Origin: Syncephalis fuscata
Lineage: Eukaryota; Zoopagomycota; Zoopagomycetes; Zoopagales; Piptocephalidaceae
NCBI GenBank assembly: GCA_025786725.1
Contig: JAHLTZ010000015.1
Span: forward strand, 248,001 to 312,000
Direction: 5' to 3'
Length of the DNA: 64,000 nt
How positions within the stretch are numbered: the stretch's first letter is position 1; the number at the start of each line of letters is the position of its first letter. The position numbers were made by a program, and so were the translations under genes. This document shows positions 23,173 to 37,439 of this stretch, in pieces. Below the pieces are notes generated by a model. The model ran no database searches. It was not told the DNA's origin and worked only from the letters and a program-made list of their open reading frames with translations.

Positions 23173-26100
23173 TTACCGACGACGGGTTTGAATATCCAAG
23201 GTGCGGCGCTGTTGTCCCAGCCATGATACTGGTGCGGGTGGCTGTGGCGTGGCTCCTGGCCGGTGGCTCTTTGAATATTGCGTACTTTGCATACGACGGC
23301 CAATCTCATACCACGCCGATACAATAAGCTGTTGTTCTCGGCGGGACTGGTTGCGTACCTCTTGGCTCTGTGTCTTAAGACGGGCAATTTCCTCGTCACG
23401 CTTCTTCACCTCAGCACGTAGTGACGTAAGAGCCTCTTCGAAGGTCTCCTGTGGGGCGGCGGGTCCAGTCTTTGATTCTTTGAACATACGATCCTGCTGG
23501 CGAATAAACTAGTATTCATATATTACGTTAGTGATTTGCAATTAACATAGAAGTAAATGAGCCTATATGTATATGTCTATAGCGTATGCTGCTTACCTCT
23601 TTGGCCTTTTGCATTTTACTTGCAACTGCTGGATTTGCTCTTGTTGTTGGGCAATCTGGTCTTGCTGTTTTACATTGCGTGAGTCTCTAGTACGAGCTGT
23701 TGACGTATTTCGTCGGCGCCAGCCTGTTCCTTGCTTTCCAGTATTGTGAGTGTTTGCTTCAAATTGCTATTGTTCTGCTCCTTCTCAAGTAATTGGTCCT
23801 TGTGCTGTACAACTTGGCCTTGGAGTAGATCCTTCTCTTCGAGTAGCTGAGTAATACGCTCCAATTGCCGTTGGCTTTCTGCCTCCAGCTCGGTGCATCG
23901 GTCCTTAAGCGTGGAGTGTGTCTTTTCCAGGTCGCCAAGTTCGCGTGATGCTTCGTCGCGGATTTGCGCCAATGCATCAAGTTTATCTTTGTCAATTAGC
24001 GTCAAGTTAGACTTGGCAATGACAAGCTCTCTCTTGTTCTCGCTTAGCTCAACCTCCAATTCGGCCAATCGACGTTTAGTAGTGGCCAATTGCTCTTCTG
24101 ACTGATTAAGTCGTGAACGAAGTTGCAATGATACGTCGTGGTCAAGTCCTGTGGCTACAGCATTCTTTAACGAGCAATTTCGTTCTCTAGCGTCATGTTC
24201 TTTTGATGTGCTGCCAAATAATCTTCTTCCAGCTTGGCCTTCATCTTATTGGCATCGTCCAAAAGACTTTCAAGCAAGACAATGCGCTGAGAAGTGCCGC
24301 CATCGTCCTTATTGTGTCGTAGTTGATGGATTTCATGTTCCAATGCGACAATTTTGCTTTTAAGCTCAAATTGGCCACGACCAGCAATCACGCTATCCAT
24401 ACGTTCGCCAACGACTGGGCTCATAAGGCTGCCACTATCGTCATCATCGTCGTCATCACCACCACCGCCACCACCACCGCTTGTCTTCGACTCGGTTGGA
24501 ATCATTTGGCCACCACTAAGTTCTAGTTCACGTAGACGATCGTTTAATAGATTAATATGATCGGCATCGTTTTGTTTCTCTAGTTCAGCTAGCGTTACTT
24601 TTTCTTGGTAGCGTTGCAAATCAAAGTTAAGTCGGTTCTTTTCAAGTGTCAACTGATTACTCTTGCTTTGTAATTGCTGCACTTCTTCTTTATACGATTC
24701 AATCATAGGCTTGTACGCACTGACTTTGCGATAATCGTCTTCCATTTCACGATTTTTCTCTGCCAATAAAAAGTTTTGCTCTTCCAATGTCTATATTATC
24801 ATTTGTCATGCGATTAGTATACATTAGCGCTAAATATTCACTTAATATAATACCTTAATTTGACGACGATAATCTGATGTTTCTTCAAGTCGTTTTTTGT
24901 ATTTGTCGCGAGCAATTTCAGCCTTTTGCAATTTATCCGCCGTATGGCGATATTCCTGCAGCTGATCCTTAAGCTTTGCAGCTAGATCGGCCTTACGAGT
25001 GGCATCTTCCAGTTTACGATTAAGATCCATAATGGTGGCATTTTGACTTTCAACTTGCATTTCACTCTCGTTCAATTTGGTCTCACATCTGTCGAGATCA
25101 AATCGAAGCTGGTCAATCTCTGATCTTAGAATGTGGTCGTGTCTACCACTTTCATGGGCCGATGCTGCACACGTTCCAATTCACGCTTCTTGGCACGTAA
25201 ATCTTCACGTTCAGCCAACAGTTCATCCTAATGGTAATTAAATGCAAATAAATTCAATAATTAGCATATATCGTCACACTAAATGCTACTATCACTTACA
25301 TATCTGGCTCGCAATTCGCCATGCTCTTCAATTAGACCATGATGCGTCGATTCCAGCTCACGTTTTTGCGCAAGTATTTGATTATATTCCATTTGAATAC
25401 GATATACTTGTTCATCGCTGTAATAAACAACATTAAATATGGATTAATACAAACATAATGTCTAGCAATGTATGCTATTTACCTTTCAGTAATATCAAAT
25501 GTACTTGCTGCATCTGTACGAGATACAGTAGGTGAGAATAATAGATCGCTTTCGGCATCGGCATTTTCTGAGGCCAAGCTGCTCATTACCTTTAATGGTT
25601 CAGTATAGCATTGGTTAGCTATGCGACTAATGCAATATACAGTATAGCCATTCGGCAAGTTATTATTAGCATACCTCCTCAATGGTCACCATTAGAGCGT
25701 GCTGTGATTCTTGACTAAGACTTTGGATCTTTTCAATGTAAACTTGATTACGTCCACATTGAACGGCCATGGCAATGATTAGCTGGAACAGCTTGACAAG
25801 CTCAACCAAGTCATTTTCCTTGGCAATTGCGTTTAAATTAGGCACTGCAAGTGCACCGGCTGGAAAGCCGGCCGGAAAGCCAAGTATTTCCTCATAGTAT
25901 CGAGTTAATACTTTGTAGATCTTTTTAAGGTTATTGAATGTGAGGACCCAATTGCCATTGATTTCTGTTGGCTTGCTTGTTTTAAACCATTTTGGATCGC
26001 TGTACAATGCATGCATGACGATTAACAACCAGTACTAATCTCTAATAATAGCAATCCACTTACATATCCAGGAGAATGTCGTGCAACACAATACCGTCCA

Positions 26101-26369
26101 CCAAATCAAAGGCGTGATTAACGGGCTGTGGCAGATTATCGAATGTATTGACCTATAACGCCGTTACAGTAAATATTTGGCAATTAATACTGGCTTTAAA
26201 TTATTCGAAGCTCAGCAGTAGCAGCTAATAAAGCTAATAAAGCCAATAAAGCCAATAAAGCTACTATACTGTATCGTTTATCACATACATCCAGTTTGGA
26301 CTCAATAACCTGCCACTAGCTATACTTACCCATTCTACAAAGCCTATGGCAATATTTTCAACGTCCATG
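23173..26369 (-). CDS. Hook-family dynein cargo adaptor
   Basis: Coiled-coil adaptor that links endosomes to dynein on microtubules, like fungal HookA. It begins MDVENIAIGF, and the N-terminal HOOK domain spans 26369 to about 25690 (NTFDNLPQPVNHAFDLVDG, NWVLTFNNLKKIYKVLTRYY, NDLVELVKLFQLIIAMAVQC). The remainder is heptad-rich coiled coil with many Glu/Lys/Gln, an acidic Gly/Asp linker near 24430-24480, and a basic tail ending at 23173. At least six short introns are visible. Exon 1 has one T too many (TTTT near 26339) for the GFVEW reading that matches exon 2, and another break lies near 23675. Hook adaptors bind dynein light intermediate chain through this N-terminal domain. The related CCDC88 family is the main alternative, but the length (about 900 residues) favours Hook. 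Confidence 0.87.
26223..26262. repeat. 9-bp minisatellite in a Hook intron
   Basis: Four tandem copies of a 9-bp unit, AGCTAATAA twice then AGCCAATAA twice, followed by a partial copy, inside the first or second intron of the Hook gene. Confidence 0.85.
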
Positions 26370-27033
26370 ATGACAAAAGTCCGTGAAAGCGTAAAGAAAT
26401 AAACAAAGAGCCTTTGGACACCACTAAAATGGCATCAAGCCTTTTTACCAGGGGAGACGAGAATACAGGCACGACGTATAAGCACAATAGGACACAGTGT
26501 CAGTTCGTAGCCGGACCTGCAAGTTGAAATGCGCGGTCGCTACTACTCGAAAAAAGATGGAGGCGACTTGGATGGCCACCAAAGAATGGCAATGTTTTCA
26601 CAAACACGACTGAAGTCAGCTATACGCAGTGTAGCCAGTACCACCAGTGGCAACACGATTATACGAGTATATAAACAACGTATATCGAGATGCTAAAGGA
26701 GGATGACGGTAATATTGCTAAACACGAGAAGTGAGAGTAAAAGATGAGAAAGGAAAGATAGTAGCGTCAGCTATTCTGTCTATTTGTGTGTATACTCAGC
26801 CTGTCAGTCTATTTATTTCTCTCACTTTTCTGTGTGTGTGTGTGTGTGTGTGTAAAGCGAGTAATACTTGTTCTAATGTCATAGTCTTCATTCACATATT
26901 ATCATTATTATTATTTAAATAATATTTTGTTATCATTGTCACTGATATATTTAAATAACAAAACAGTCTAGCTTGACTACAGAAAAGTAAACATTATTTA
27001 TCTATGATACCATTTAATAAATGAGTTTAGTTA
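26370..27033. other. Intergenic with (TG)11 microsatellite
   Basis: Hook promoter side. A perfect TG tract lies at 26831-26853. No coding region recognised. Confidence 0.6.
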
Positions 27034-27333
27034 TTAAAGTTTTCGGCAAATCATATGAGTACTGCCCGGTTCGGGCGGTAGTTGGCAAAAGTAGCCTAGT
27101 GCCTGCATTTGCGCAAACATTTCCTTTGCGTCTAGCTTGGATCGTATGCAGCTCTGATGGTTAGGAGATGCTATCGATCCCTCGGTTGTGCTTTGCGTCT
27201 TTCGACACAGTAACGGTGCATCTAGAATATATTCAATATTGGGCTGCTCCAATACAAATTCTGTGAGGCGTTTTTCTTCTTGAACATGCTGATTATCTGC
27301 TTCAGATTGTTCCACAGATGTTTTTGATCCCAT
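27034..27333 (-). CDS. Small uncharacterised protein, possible N-myristoylation
   Basis: A single-exon frame of 99 residues, from ATG at 27333 to TAA at 27034-27036. I do not recognise the family. The start MGSKTSVEQ fits an N-myristoylation signal (Gly2, Ser/Thr at 6 is Thr5-Ser6). The middle is acidic and polar; the end has DAKEMFAQMQALGYFCQLPP, a probable amphipathic helix. Codon use is ordinary, and there is a conventional spacer on each side (Hook about 660 nt, RraA-like about 340 nt). It could also be the last exon of a larger gene, but no upstream exon in phase is obvious. Confidence 0.45.
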   Translation of the reverse strand: MGSKTSVEQSEADNQHVQEEKRLTEFVLEQPNIEYILDAPLLCRKTQSTTEGSIASPNHQSCIRSKLDAKEMFAQMQALGYFCQLPPEPGSTHMICRKL

Positions 27334-27672
27334 ATTATCTTTTAAACAATAGTATAGTGGCTACGATGGCACGAAAAGACGTTCAAAGAATGGTAAAGCG
27401 TAATATGGATGAAAAATAGATATAAAAGTGAACAACAACAAATGGCTGCTTTTTGTTTTAGAAACCATTCTGGTTCAGCTTATGACGTAATTGCCAGATT
27501 TATATCCTTCCATGTTCTGAATCTGTTATCTATAACTGTACTGGTCTTAATTACAAGACAGTTTTATATCGATGTATCATGTCAATGGTATTACTTGATA
27601 CTGGATGTTAGAAAAGTGGATACAATCCTGTTATTATTAATCATTTGATCAACAAAAATAATTGTTTATTTA
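27334..27672. other. Intergenic, nothing recognised
   Basis: Short AT-rich spacer between the small unknown gene and the stop of the RraA-like gene. A plus-strand open frame of 79 codons (27409-27648) has no family resemblance. Confidence 0.5.
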
Positions 27673-28671
27673 CTAGCTACGATGTTTGGCAAATGTTTCT
27701 TGGATACTATGACCCGTTTGAAGATCGTTCATGCAAAGCTTGTCGATTTTGAATAAACGTTCACACAATGGAAGAATATCGGCAATCCATTCGGGACATA
27801 TGCGAATGACGCCATTGTTATCGGCCATAATAATATCATCGGGTCGAATACGGATAGCCGGCGAGTGGGTGCCTTGACAAATGTCTATGGGCTCACCTAC
27901 ACAATAAATATTAATACCAAATTACAGCCAATAAAGTATTTTATGCCTACCAACGGCCGATGGTCGTGTGTAATTGCGAGCACCGTAACATGATGTGCCG
28001 CGAGCATACACCTATTTGTAGCATAAAGGTAAATGCACCATGGCATAGCCAATTACTAGAGTACTTACGGGAAATCCCATAGCACGGCTCTCTTCAACAT
28101 CTCGACAGCACCCGTCGATAATAACTCCTTGGACACCTAGATATTTGGCACGCGTGCTCATTAGACCGCCCCAGACCGCGTTAATAGATCCTGTTCAACA
28201 TGACATTGGTTCAATGATGTCATGTTCTACAATGATATTATACCTGCAGGTGTACTCATAACAATAATGCTTCCAGCATTTGCCGAGTCGACCTACATGT
28301 AGTCAAGATAGGTCAGATACAAATGACATAGAATTGCAATTACTTACAAATGTCGGACCGGTACCGGTGCCTCCTTATCCTTTGTAGAAACATGCTAAAT
28401 ACTACGGTAAGTATTGCTCTCTCTATATACGTTGTAACATAATACCTGCCTTTACTGTATGAGCTGGCCCAATAATAGCTGATGCATTATTAGTAGAGGT
28501 GTGGAATTGAAGACCAGGTAGGAATCCATCGTATCCAAGTGCTTGCAGCGCATCGGCTACCTATTATATATATACGTGTATATATTGTATAAAAATGTTT
28601 ATTTTAGTTAAAAGGTATCAACATACGTCGCATGTAGAAAAATTGAGAAGTTGTTGGTAATCTTGGCTCAT
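27673..28671 (-). CDS. RraA-like family protein (HMG/CHA aldolase or oxaloacetate decarboxylase fold)
   Basis: The protein starts MSQDYQQLLNFSTCDVADAL (28671) and ends AKHRS (stop 27673-27675). About seven short exons are inferred. The core region AGINAVWGGLMSTRAKYLG followed by GVIIDGCCRDVEESRAMGFP (near 28060-28240) is the RraA/HMG-aldolase signature, with the conserved GG, R and DG..RD residues. The end DDIIMADNNGVIRICPE is also conserved. Fungal members (yeast Yer010c type) act on 4-hydroxy-4-methyl-2-oxoglutarate and decarboxylate oxaloacetate in vitro; the cellular role is not well defined. The exon near 28345-28390 reads well only as VSTKDKEAPVPVRH, which does not match the preceding exon phase, so one base is probably missing there. 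Confidence 0.82.
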
Positions 28672-29201
28672 TGTTCAAAAAGACAACAACAAGTGACAGT
28701 AGGTAGTGGCAGGAAAACAAATTGAATATGTAAGCTGAATATAGAGTATTGATAGCAATAGAATGGTATGTGTAAGACCATAAAACTCCTGAGGGGTAAA
28801 ATGGGAGACTTTTATTCGTAGTTAATTACACAGCTTAGCATTTTAGTAATTAAAAATAAAACGTGTAATAGTGTGCAGCTATCTAAGAATGTTTAATAAT
28901 AATAGAATATCAATATTATTGTGGGTTTAAAGTTAAAAAACAATATAGCTATTTATTATGTTTGTTGCATGCTGTATTGTCGATTTATATATCCATAGAC
29001 AGCTATAACAAAGAGTTAAAAATAAAAGAATATTGTTAAAGTATGTAAAAAGACTTGTCAATTATGTTGGCATTAGTCATGTGTATTTACAGTAAAACTG
29101 TAGCTGCATCATAACAATCCTATCTAAAGGCGTGGTATAAATTATTATTATTATAACATAATAATAAACAAACCTTATTTGTTCACCAAAAAGAAATAAC
29201 C
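28672..29201. other. Intergenic, divergent spacer
   Basis: AT-rich spacer between the starts of the RraA-like gene and the subtilase-like gene. No element recognised. Confidence 0.5.
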
Positions 29202-30770
29202 ATGTCTGTACTCGATGAAACAAAGCCATATGTGCATGTTCCTGGTGTAAACCACTTGTCAAAGCCGCCTAGCCCACATCAAGCGACCAAAGTATCTAAA
29301 CTTCATGCTTCAAACAGCTTTGGAGCTGGTATTAAAATAGGCATTATAGATGGTGGTGTCGATTATACCCATTCTGCTTTGGTGGCCACTTTAGTCCTGG
29401 CCATAAAGTTGCATTTGGTTATAATTTTGTTGGTAATGACTTTACTGGCTTTAATAATCCGGTACCAAGCGATGATCCCATTGATACTTGCAATGGTCAA
29501 GGTACTCGAGTTGCCGGTATTATTGCCGGTAAACAGAACCCATTCTATGGTGTTGCACCTGATGCAACATTGGGTGCATACCGTGTATCTGGATGTGTCG
29601 GTACTACAGCTATTGGAGATTATTGTTATGCCAACTCATGCTAGAGCCGGTCCAGCTATGAATGACATAGTAATAATAGTTGAAGAAATGATTAGTCTCG
29701 GTGTAGTAATTGTAATGTCAGTTGCTAGTGGCAATCAGTACAAAAATATGGTGGACATTTCTTCGCCAATTCGATCCTATGTGTTGCTAGTTGGTGGTAT
29801 TGTCATACCATTCAATATGACTTACTGGTTTTCACTAAAAAGCATCTATGACGTGCCAATTCCTTATAAAACAAATTGCCATAATATAAATCATAAATTG
29901 GATTTGATAAACGCCGCTCCTGCTATTGGTAAACTATCAAGCGATGCCAGATGTCGACTTATTGGGGATGTCAAAGAAAATAATGCTTTTATGAGGTTTA
30001 ACAATTGTTTTCCTAGTCAATTACTGGCTGAAGCAAACAAACATAATGCTAAGGGCGTTATCATGGAATTAAAGGAACAATCATTACCGTCAATTGTTTG
30101 TAAACTTTCTTTATTCTACGTTCAGTCATATTACTTTAATCAACTATTAAAACATCTAGAAATAACTCATCCGGTACAATTGAACTTTGAAGAAAAAGTA
30201 GGCCAATTGAATATACCTGAAATGATACATGTAGATGCAAATTCGGCACAAGACTTTTCGTTGACTGCCTTATCCTATCCAAATGTTTCAGCAACAAGTG
30301 CCAGGTTATTTACGACTATACCAGTAAGGGAAGGTCTCTATGAACTAGCTGATGAATTATCGCTTGCAGCTGCCTATGCTGCAGGTACTGCTGCTCTTTT
30401 TGTTCATGACGACGACAGAAAAAGAGTAATGATTAGTTTATTAAAAGTTAGATTTAGCAATACTGCTTTGCCAATGATGGACAATACATGTCTAATGGTT
30501 AATTTGGTGGCTAACCAAGGTGCCGGTTTACTCAACGCTTTCCGTATTGTTAACAATAAAACAACTGTCGTGCCAGCAACGATCATTTCTCTGATGAGAG
30601 ATTTTGAGTCAAAGATGCCAATGGTCACCTCACTAGAACGATTTAAATTACAAATGCTAGTCAGGAACGACGTAAATATATAATGGGACAAATTCCAGTT
30701 GTCTCTGTTAGTCGTCTACATTCAAATCAAAAAGGCAGACAAAAATGTTTCAACGTGTACTTTCAGCTGC
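29202..30770 (+). pseudogene. Degenerate subtilisin-like (S8) protease
   Basis: Resembles secreted fungal S8 proteases of the Vpr/Pr1C kind. The first catalytic region is readable (IKIGIIDGGVDYTHSAL, Asp kept). After a frame break near 29390 the expected region reads DTCNGQGTRVAGIIAGKQNP, where the family has GHGTHVAG: the catalytic His is Gln and the following His is Arg. A second break near 29625 restores the first frame. A Ser is kept in the GTSMA-equivalent position (DELSLAAAYAAGTAALF, near 30350). No secretion signal is evident at the start (MSVLDETKPYVHVP). The family usually extends to 800-900 residues with C-terminal Fn3-like domains; here the frame stops at 30683 with only a faint continuation (KISFSETRF) to about 30815. 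I call it a pseudogene or catalytically dead relic. Confidence 0.7.
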
Positions 30771-31479
30771 AAAGATTTCGTTTTCCGAAACAAGATTTGA
30801 ATTGGGCTACAAAGAGGTAAAAAAGTAATTGTTAAAATTATGACACCAAAATCATTGCGTAGTTGACAAACTTGAGTTTTCTCCGGTTATATTACAATCG
30901 ATATTGGCATGAACGCTACACTCTTACTGTCGTATGATGGTGTACGTGTTCCATATATCAAAATTATAAGTCCAATACAATAATAATGTTTTGGTATCAG
31001 ATAAATAAATGTAATTATAAATTTTCTCTGATTATATTGCAATTAATATTAATAAAAGTACGGTATCCATACTGTTGTATAATGCCGTTTGTGTTTCCTA
31101 TATTGAAATTACAAATAAAACTGACTAGAGCAACAATTTAATATAAATTAATTCAATGCAATTATGTTTATTATTTTAATTAAATCAAATGCAATAATAA
31201 TTGTTTTATTTTAATTAATCAAATAAAATCATGTTAATTATTTAATGTTAATTAATCAAATGTAATCTTAGACACATTATTACATAATAATTCTATCATC
31301 AATTTTAATAACTAATTCATAACTAATACGAGCAATTATTTCCATAGTTCAATACACAATAACACTGAAGCAATAAACGATAATCATGACAATGGATATA
31401 AAGAGAAGCTGTTGTTACACAATGCATGGTGACAATGTGTACAAAAACATTAATAAGTAGAGAGTAAATAGCATAAATA
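30771..31479. other. Very AT-rich intergenic stretch
   Basis: Between the degenerate protease and the stop of the kinase gene. Repeated TTTTAATTAA-like strings at 31160-31260. No gene is supported. Confidence 0.5.
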
Positions 31480-33904
<2,425 letters not shown>

Positions 33905-35151
33905 AATGAAAGTAATGGATATAAACTATTTGCAACTGCAGTTATAGCTGTAATACTTTTAACAATATATAAATGAATAAAAACGAAAGGAAATAAAGGA
34001 TAGACTATCAAATACGAGTACTATCTAAGAATAGCACTAACTATAGACGGGATAAATAATGGATAGTATATAAACGTAGCGCAATGCAAAAGTAAACAAG
34101 AGTCCAGCAGTGGAGGTGCCGTTTAAAAGGACGTTGCTGAAATAGAAAGTGCCAGCGGGGTTGCTTTTTCAATAACGAAAAGAAGAAGAAGAAGAAAGCG
34201 GTAATAACTATATAGCTAGTAAGCGATAGTCTTTTTACTGTCAAGTAAGCGTAAGCAAACAAATGAACAAACAAACAAGGATGAGAAGAGTGGAAGAGTG
34301 GAAGCGTAGAGCGGCTCAATTGCTTAAGTATAACTTGTCACTTATGGACAGTCAAACAAAAGAAACAATAGCCGGTCAGAGATGACTTGAAGGATAAAAA
34401 GAAGGAAATAGAACCAGTTCGTCAAATGTGGCTATGCCGAGTTAGTAATACTAATAATAACAATAATAGTAGTGTTTATTATTATTGTTGTTGTTGTTAT
34501 TGGTGTCGACTAAAACGTATGGTCGTACGAATAAAGCAACTCGGGAAAAAGACTACCGTATAAAATAAAACAATACACTTATGCACAATAAGAGTAACGA
34601 TAAAAGTAGCAACAACAACAACAACAACAACAGCAATATTAACTCAGTAAAAGAAACATCAAACAATTTAATCGTAATTTCACCTAACTGACCAGTATAT
34701 TTTTAACTAAACCCTGTCACTTGAATGGTCTCGTGGTGGATGTCGCGTGAACATTTTTGCTATTTCCTTTGTCGTTGGTAAAAATAGCCACTGTCAGGCT
34801 AATAATGACGCATGATGTTCATCAGTCAACGACTATTTTCTATTCTATTCCATTGGTGTGCTTGTGTATACTTGTGTATGGCCTATGCTTGTGTATGGCT
34901 GTGTAGTTTATCGTAGATCAGCTGATATGATGTCATACAAATGGGTAAATAGATTGGATGCCATGCCATTAAACGATAGATATCACTCGCCGTACTACCA
35001 TAATTAGTAACTACTACCACTGAAGTATATCGGAGTTTAGTTTCATCTTTTCTTTTTGTTACCATTAATTTATTCATTTATCATTCAATTAAGCTATCAA
35101 TTAGTATAAGAAGAGGAGATAGATTTTTGTATTTAATTCGTTCTACTACTA
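33905..35151. other. Intergenic, kinase promoter and TRM6 3' side
   Basis: About 1.25 kb. Purine-rich GAA/GAAG stretches at 34180-34200 and an (AAC)n run at 34611-34632. No gene is recognised. Confidence 0.55.
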
Positions 35152-37439
35152 CTAAACATATCGACGTTTTTTATCACTAGGTAATGAAGAAGAGGATGGT
35201 GCAACAGCATGGTCATCACTATGGTTATCCGTAGTATCAGCACTTGTCGTATTAAGCAAGTCGGTTGAATTGGTTTGTACTGGATTTAACGTAGAAACCG
35301 GTTCAGTAGTCGCTACAGCTACTGGTGGTGTAGCCTCTTCCATTGGCGTATCTTCTAAATACATTAGCTGGTTGGTTAATATTAGATCACCAAGGATATA
35401 CGCATGGTTACCTTGACTAGTACTAGATATAGTTTGTGTGGCCGTTAACGGCAAACTATCAACATGATAGCTGGGTAGAGCGGGACAGTCAATAACCTTG
35501 GTCGTTGATAGTAAGAATCCACCACCTGAGCTCATATTCATCATAGGATGGGTTCGACCAGATAACACCTAGTAGGAGATATTAGACGTCACATATAGAT
35601 CATTGATATACATTAGTATGAGTGGCATGAGGTACTTAATGATAAGGGTGGTGGTGATACTATTGACATGTAGTACTGGTGCCACAGTAATAACATGGGA
35701 AACTCACCTGATGTTCTCGAAGCCAGCTTTCGGTCAATTGTACATTAAGACATTCAGGTGAACGGCGCATATGGACGGCAAGGTCGACCAATGGCTATTC
35801 AATGAAAATAGATTCATTAATGACAATGGAAATTGGCCTATTGTTTATCTTACTTCTTTATGGGCACCATAGAATATAATAGGACGAGATCCAGCGACAA
35901 AAGGCAATAGATGATTTAATACTGATTGGGGACATAATTGTGTAGACACTAGTAATCTAGAAAGTATTCATTAGTTAATTAATCGTCTATTAATTGTTAT
36001 TGTTGTTGATTGTTGTATTGTAATTACCCATCAAAATAGTTTGGTTGTAACATGTTACGGGCTTGTTCGATTCTTTCATTACGAATACGTCGACGATCAG
36101 TTGTTCTTTTTTGCCATGCGTTAAATGATTCTGTGGTGGTTGTTCCTTCTGCTCCTTCTACTATTGACGTTGTTGTTGCGGTTGTTACTATTGATAGTTT
36201 ATTAGTGTCACATTCATGTGTAAATTCACGTGCACAGATACACAAACATAGGCACATACATATATACATACATACACACTCTTTTTAACACATACCTTCA
36301 GGTTCTTCAGTTGGTGTTGCGTATATTTGTTCCCAACTAATCGTTCTTAATGGTTCAGTAATGTGGCGTGGAAAGTTAAGATAGCGTATAACATCAAAAT
36401 TATGGTTTTCACCATCATGAATAGCCAGTAATTCACCGTGACCACCCATACGATCCAATACAGCTGATACTAACATGCCTTGTGCATCATCAACGACCAA
36501 CATACGTGTACCGGCAAATACATTACCAAATGTTAATAATTGAGATAGTGTATCTAATCGAATATCCCTATAATAATAATAATAATAATAATATAATGAT
36601 CATATACAGTAAGTAGTACATTTCAATGATTAACTACACTTACATAATCTTCATGGGATTTTTGGTAAAGAAATGGTCACATACAGCATGTAATGTAGGT
36701 CGAATAGGTGTAAATACTTTAGAGAATCTAGTCATCTATTAATATAATGGCTATTATATACACAAATATTAAATACTTTTGTCGCTTTCTCCTAATGTAT
36801 TTGGCCTTTGAATATTCGGTCTTTTTCTCAAATGATTGATTATTTTCGGCCACTTTTTGAATTAATGTCTAGTATTAATTAGATTAAATATAATAACCTT
36901 AATAATAGCTAACCTCGGCATCAAGTTTGCCTTCAAGTCCTTCACGCTTCATTCTCTCTATATCGGTATGGGTCAGTTGTTGACTAGTACCATCTTGAAT
37001 GATATCTTTATTATTGGCATCTGAATCATAGGCTATGACACTAGTTAGTTTTATTTAAGTAAATAAAGATACGTCAATCTAATTACCTGCTTCATCTTGA
37101 TCAAGCTGATGAATGACCCGAAGTTGACGCTTGCCAATCACTTCATAGGATAGTCCAAATGGTTTACCGATAATATCATCGGCTAGGAAGGAACCAAATT
37201 TGCCTAAACTTACAGTACTACGCGTAGAGTGTCAGTTGTTACAACGTAAACTATTGTCACCACTCTACTTACTGTCCACGCTGTAGTCGAAGTACTTTAG
37301 TATTACCACTAGGCATACGGATAAACGTGTAGGCTGATTCTTGTATACATAGTGCTGTACTCTGAGTGTTATTGTCGGGTATGACAGTCGGTGTTGACGT
37401 ATCAACCGACACTTGAGCCGTTTCTTGATTAGTAGACAT
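35152..37439 (-). CDS. TRM6: tRNA m1A58 methyltransferase non-catalytic subunit Trm6/Gcd10
   Basis: Partner of Trm61 in the nuclear complex that methylates A58 of tRNA and stabilises initiator tRNA. Starts MSTNQETAQVSVD at 37439 and ends at 35152-35154. Several exons carry the family core: KFGSFLADDIIGKPFGLSYEV (near 37200-37130), QDGTSQQLTHTDIERMKREG (near 36950-37000), then FTPIRPTLHAVCDHFFTKNP (near 36660-36710). FAGTRMLVVDDAQGMLVSAV (near 36460-36520) sits at the degenerate SAM-binding Rossmann site. A C-terminal segment reads WLREHQVLSGRTHPMMNMSS and AYILGDLIL. The tail is a Thr/Asp-rich disordered extension ending KKRRYV. About eight introns. TRM61 itself is not in the window. Confidence 0.9.
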
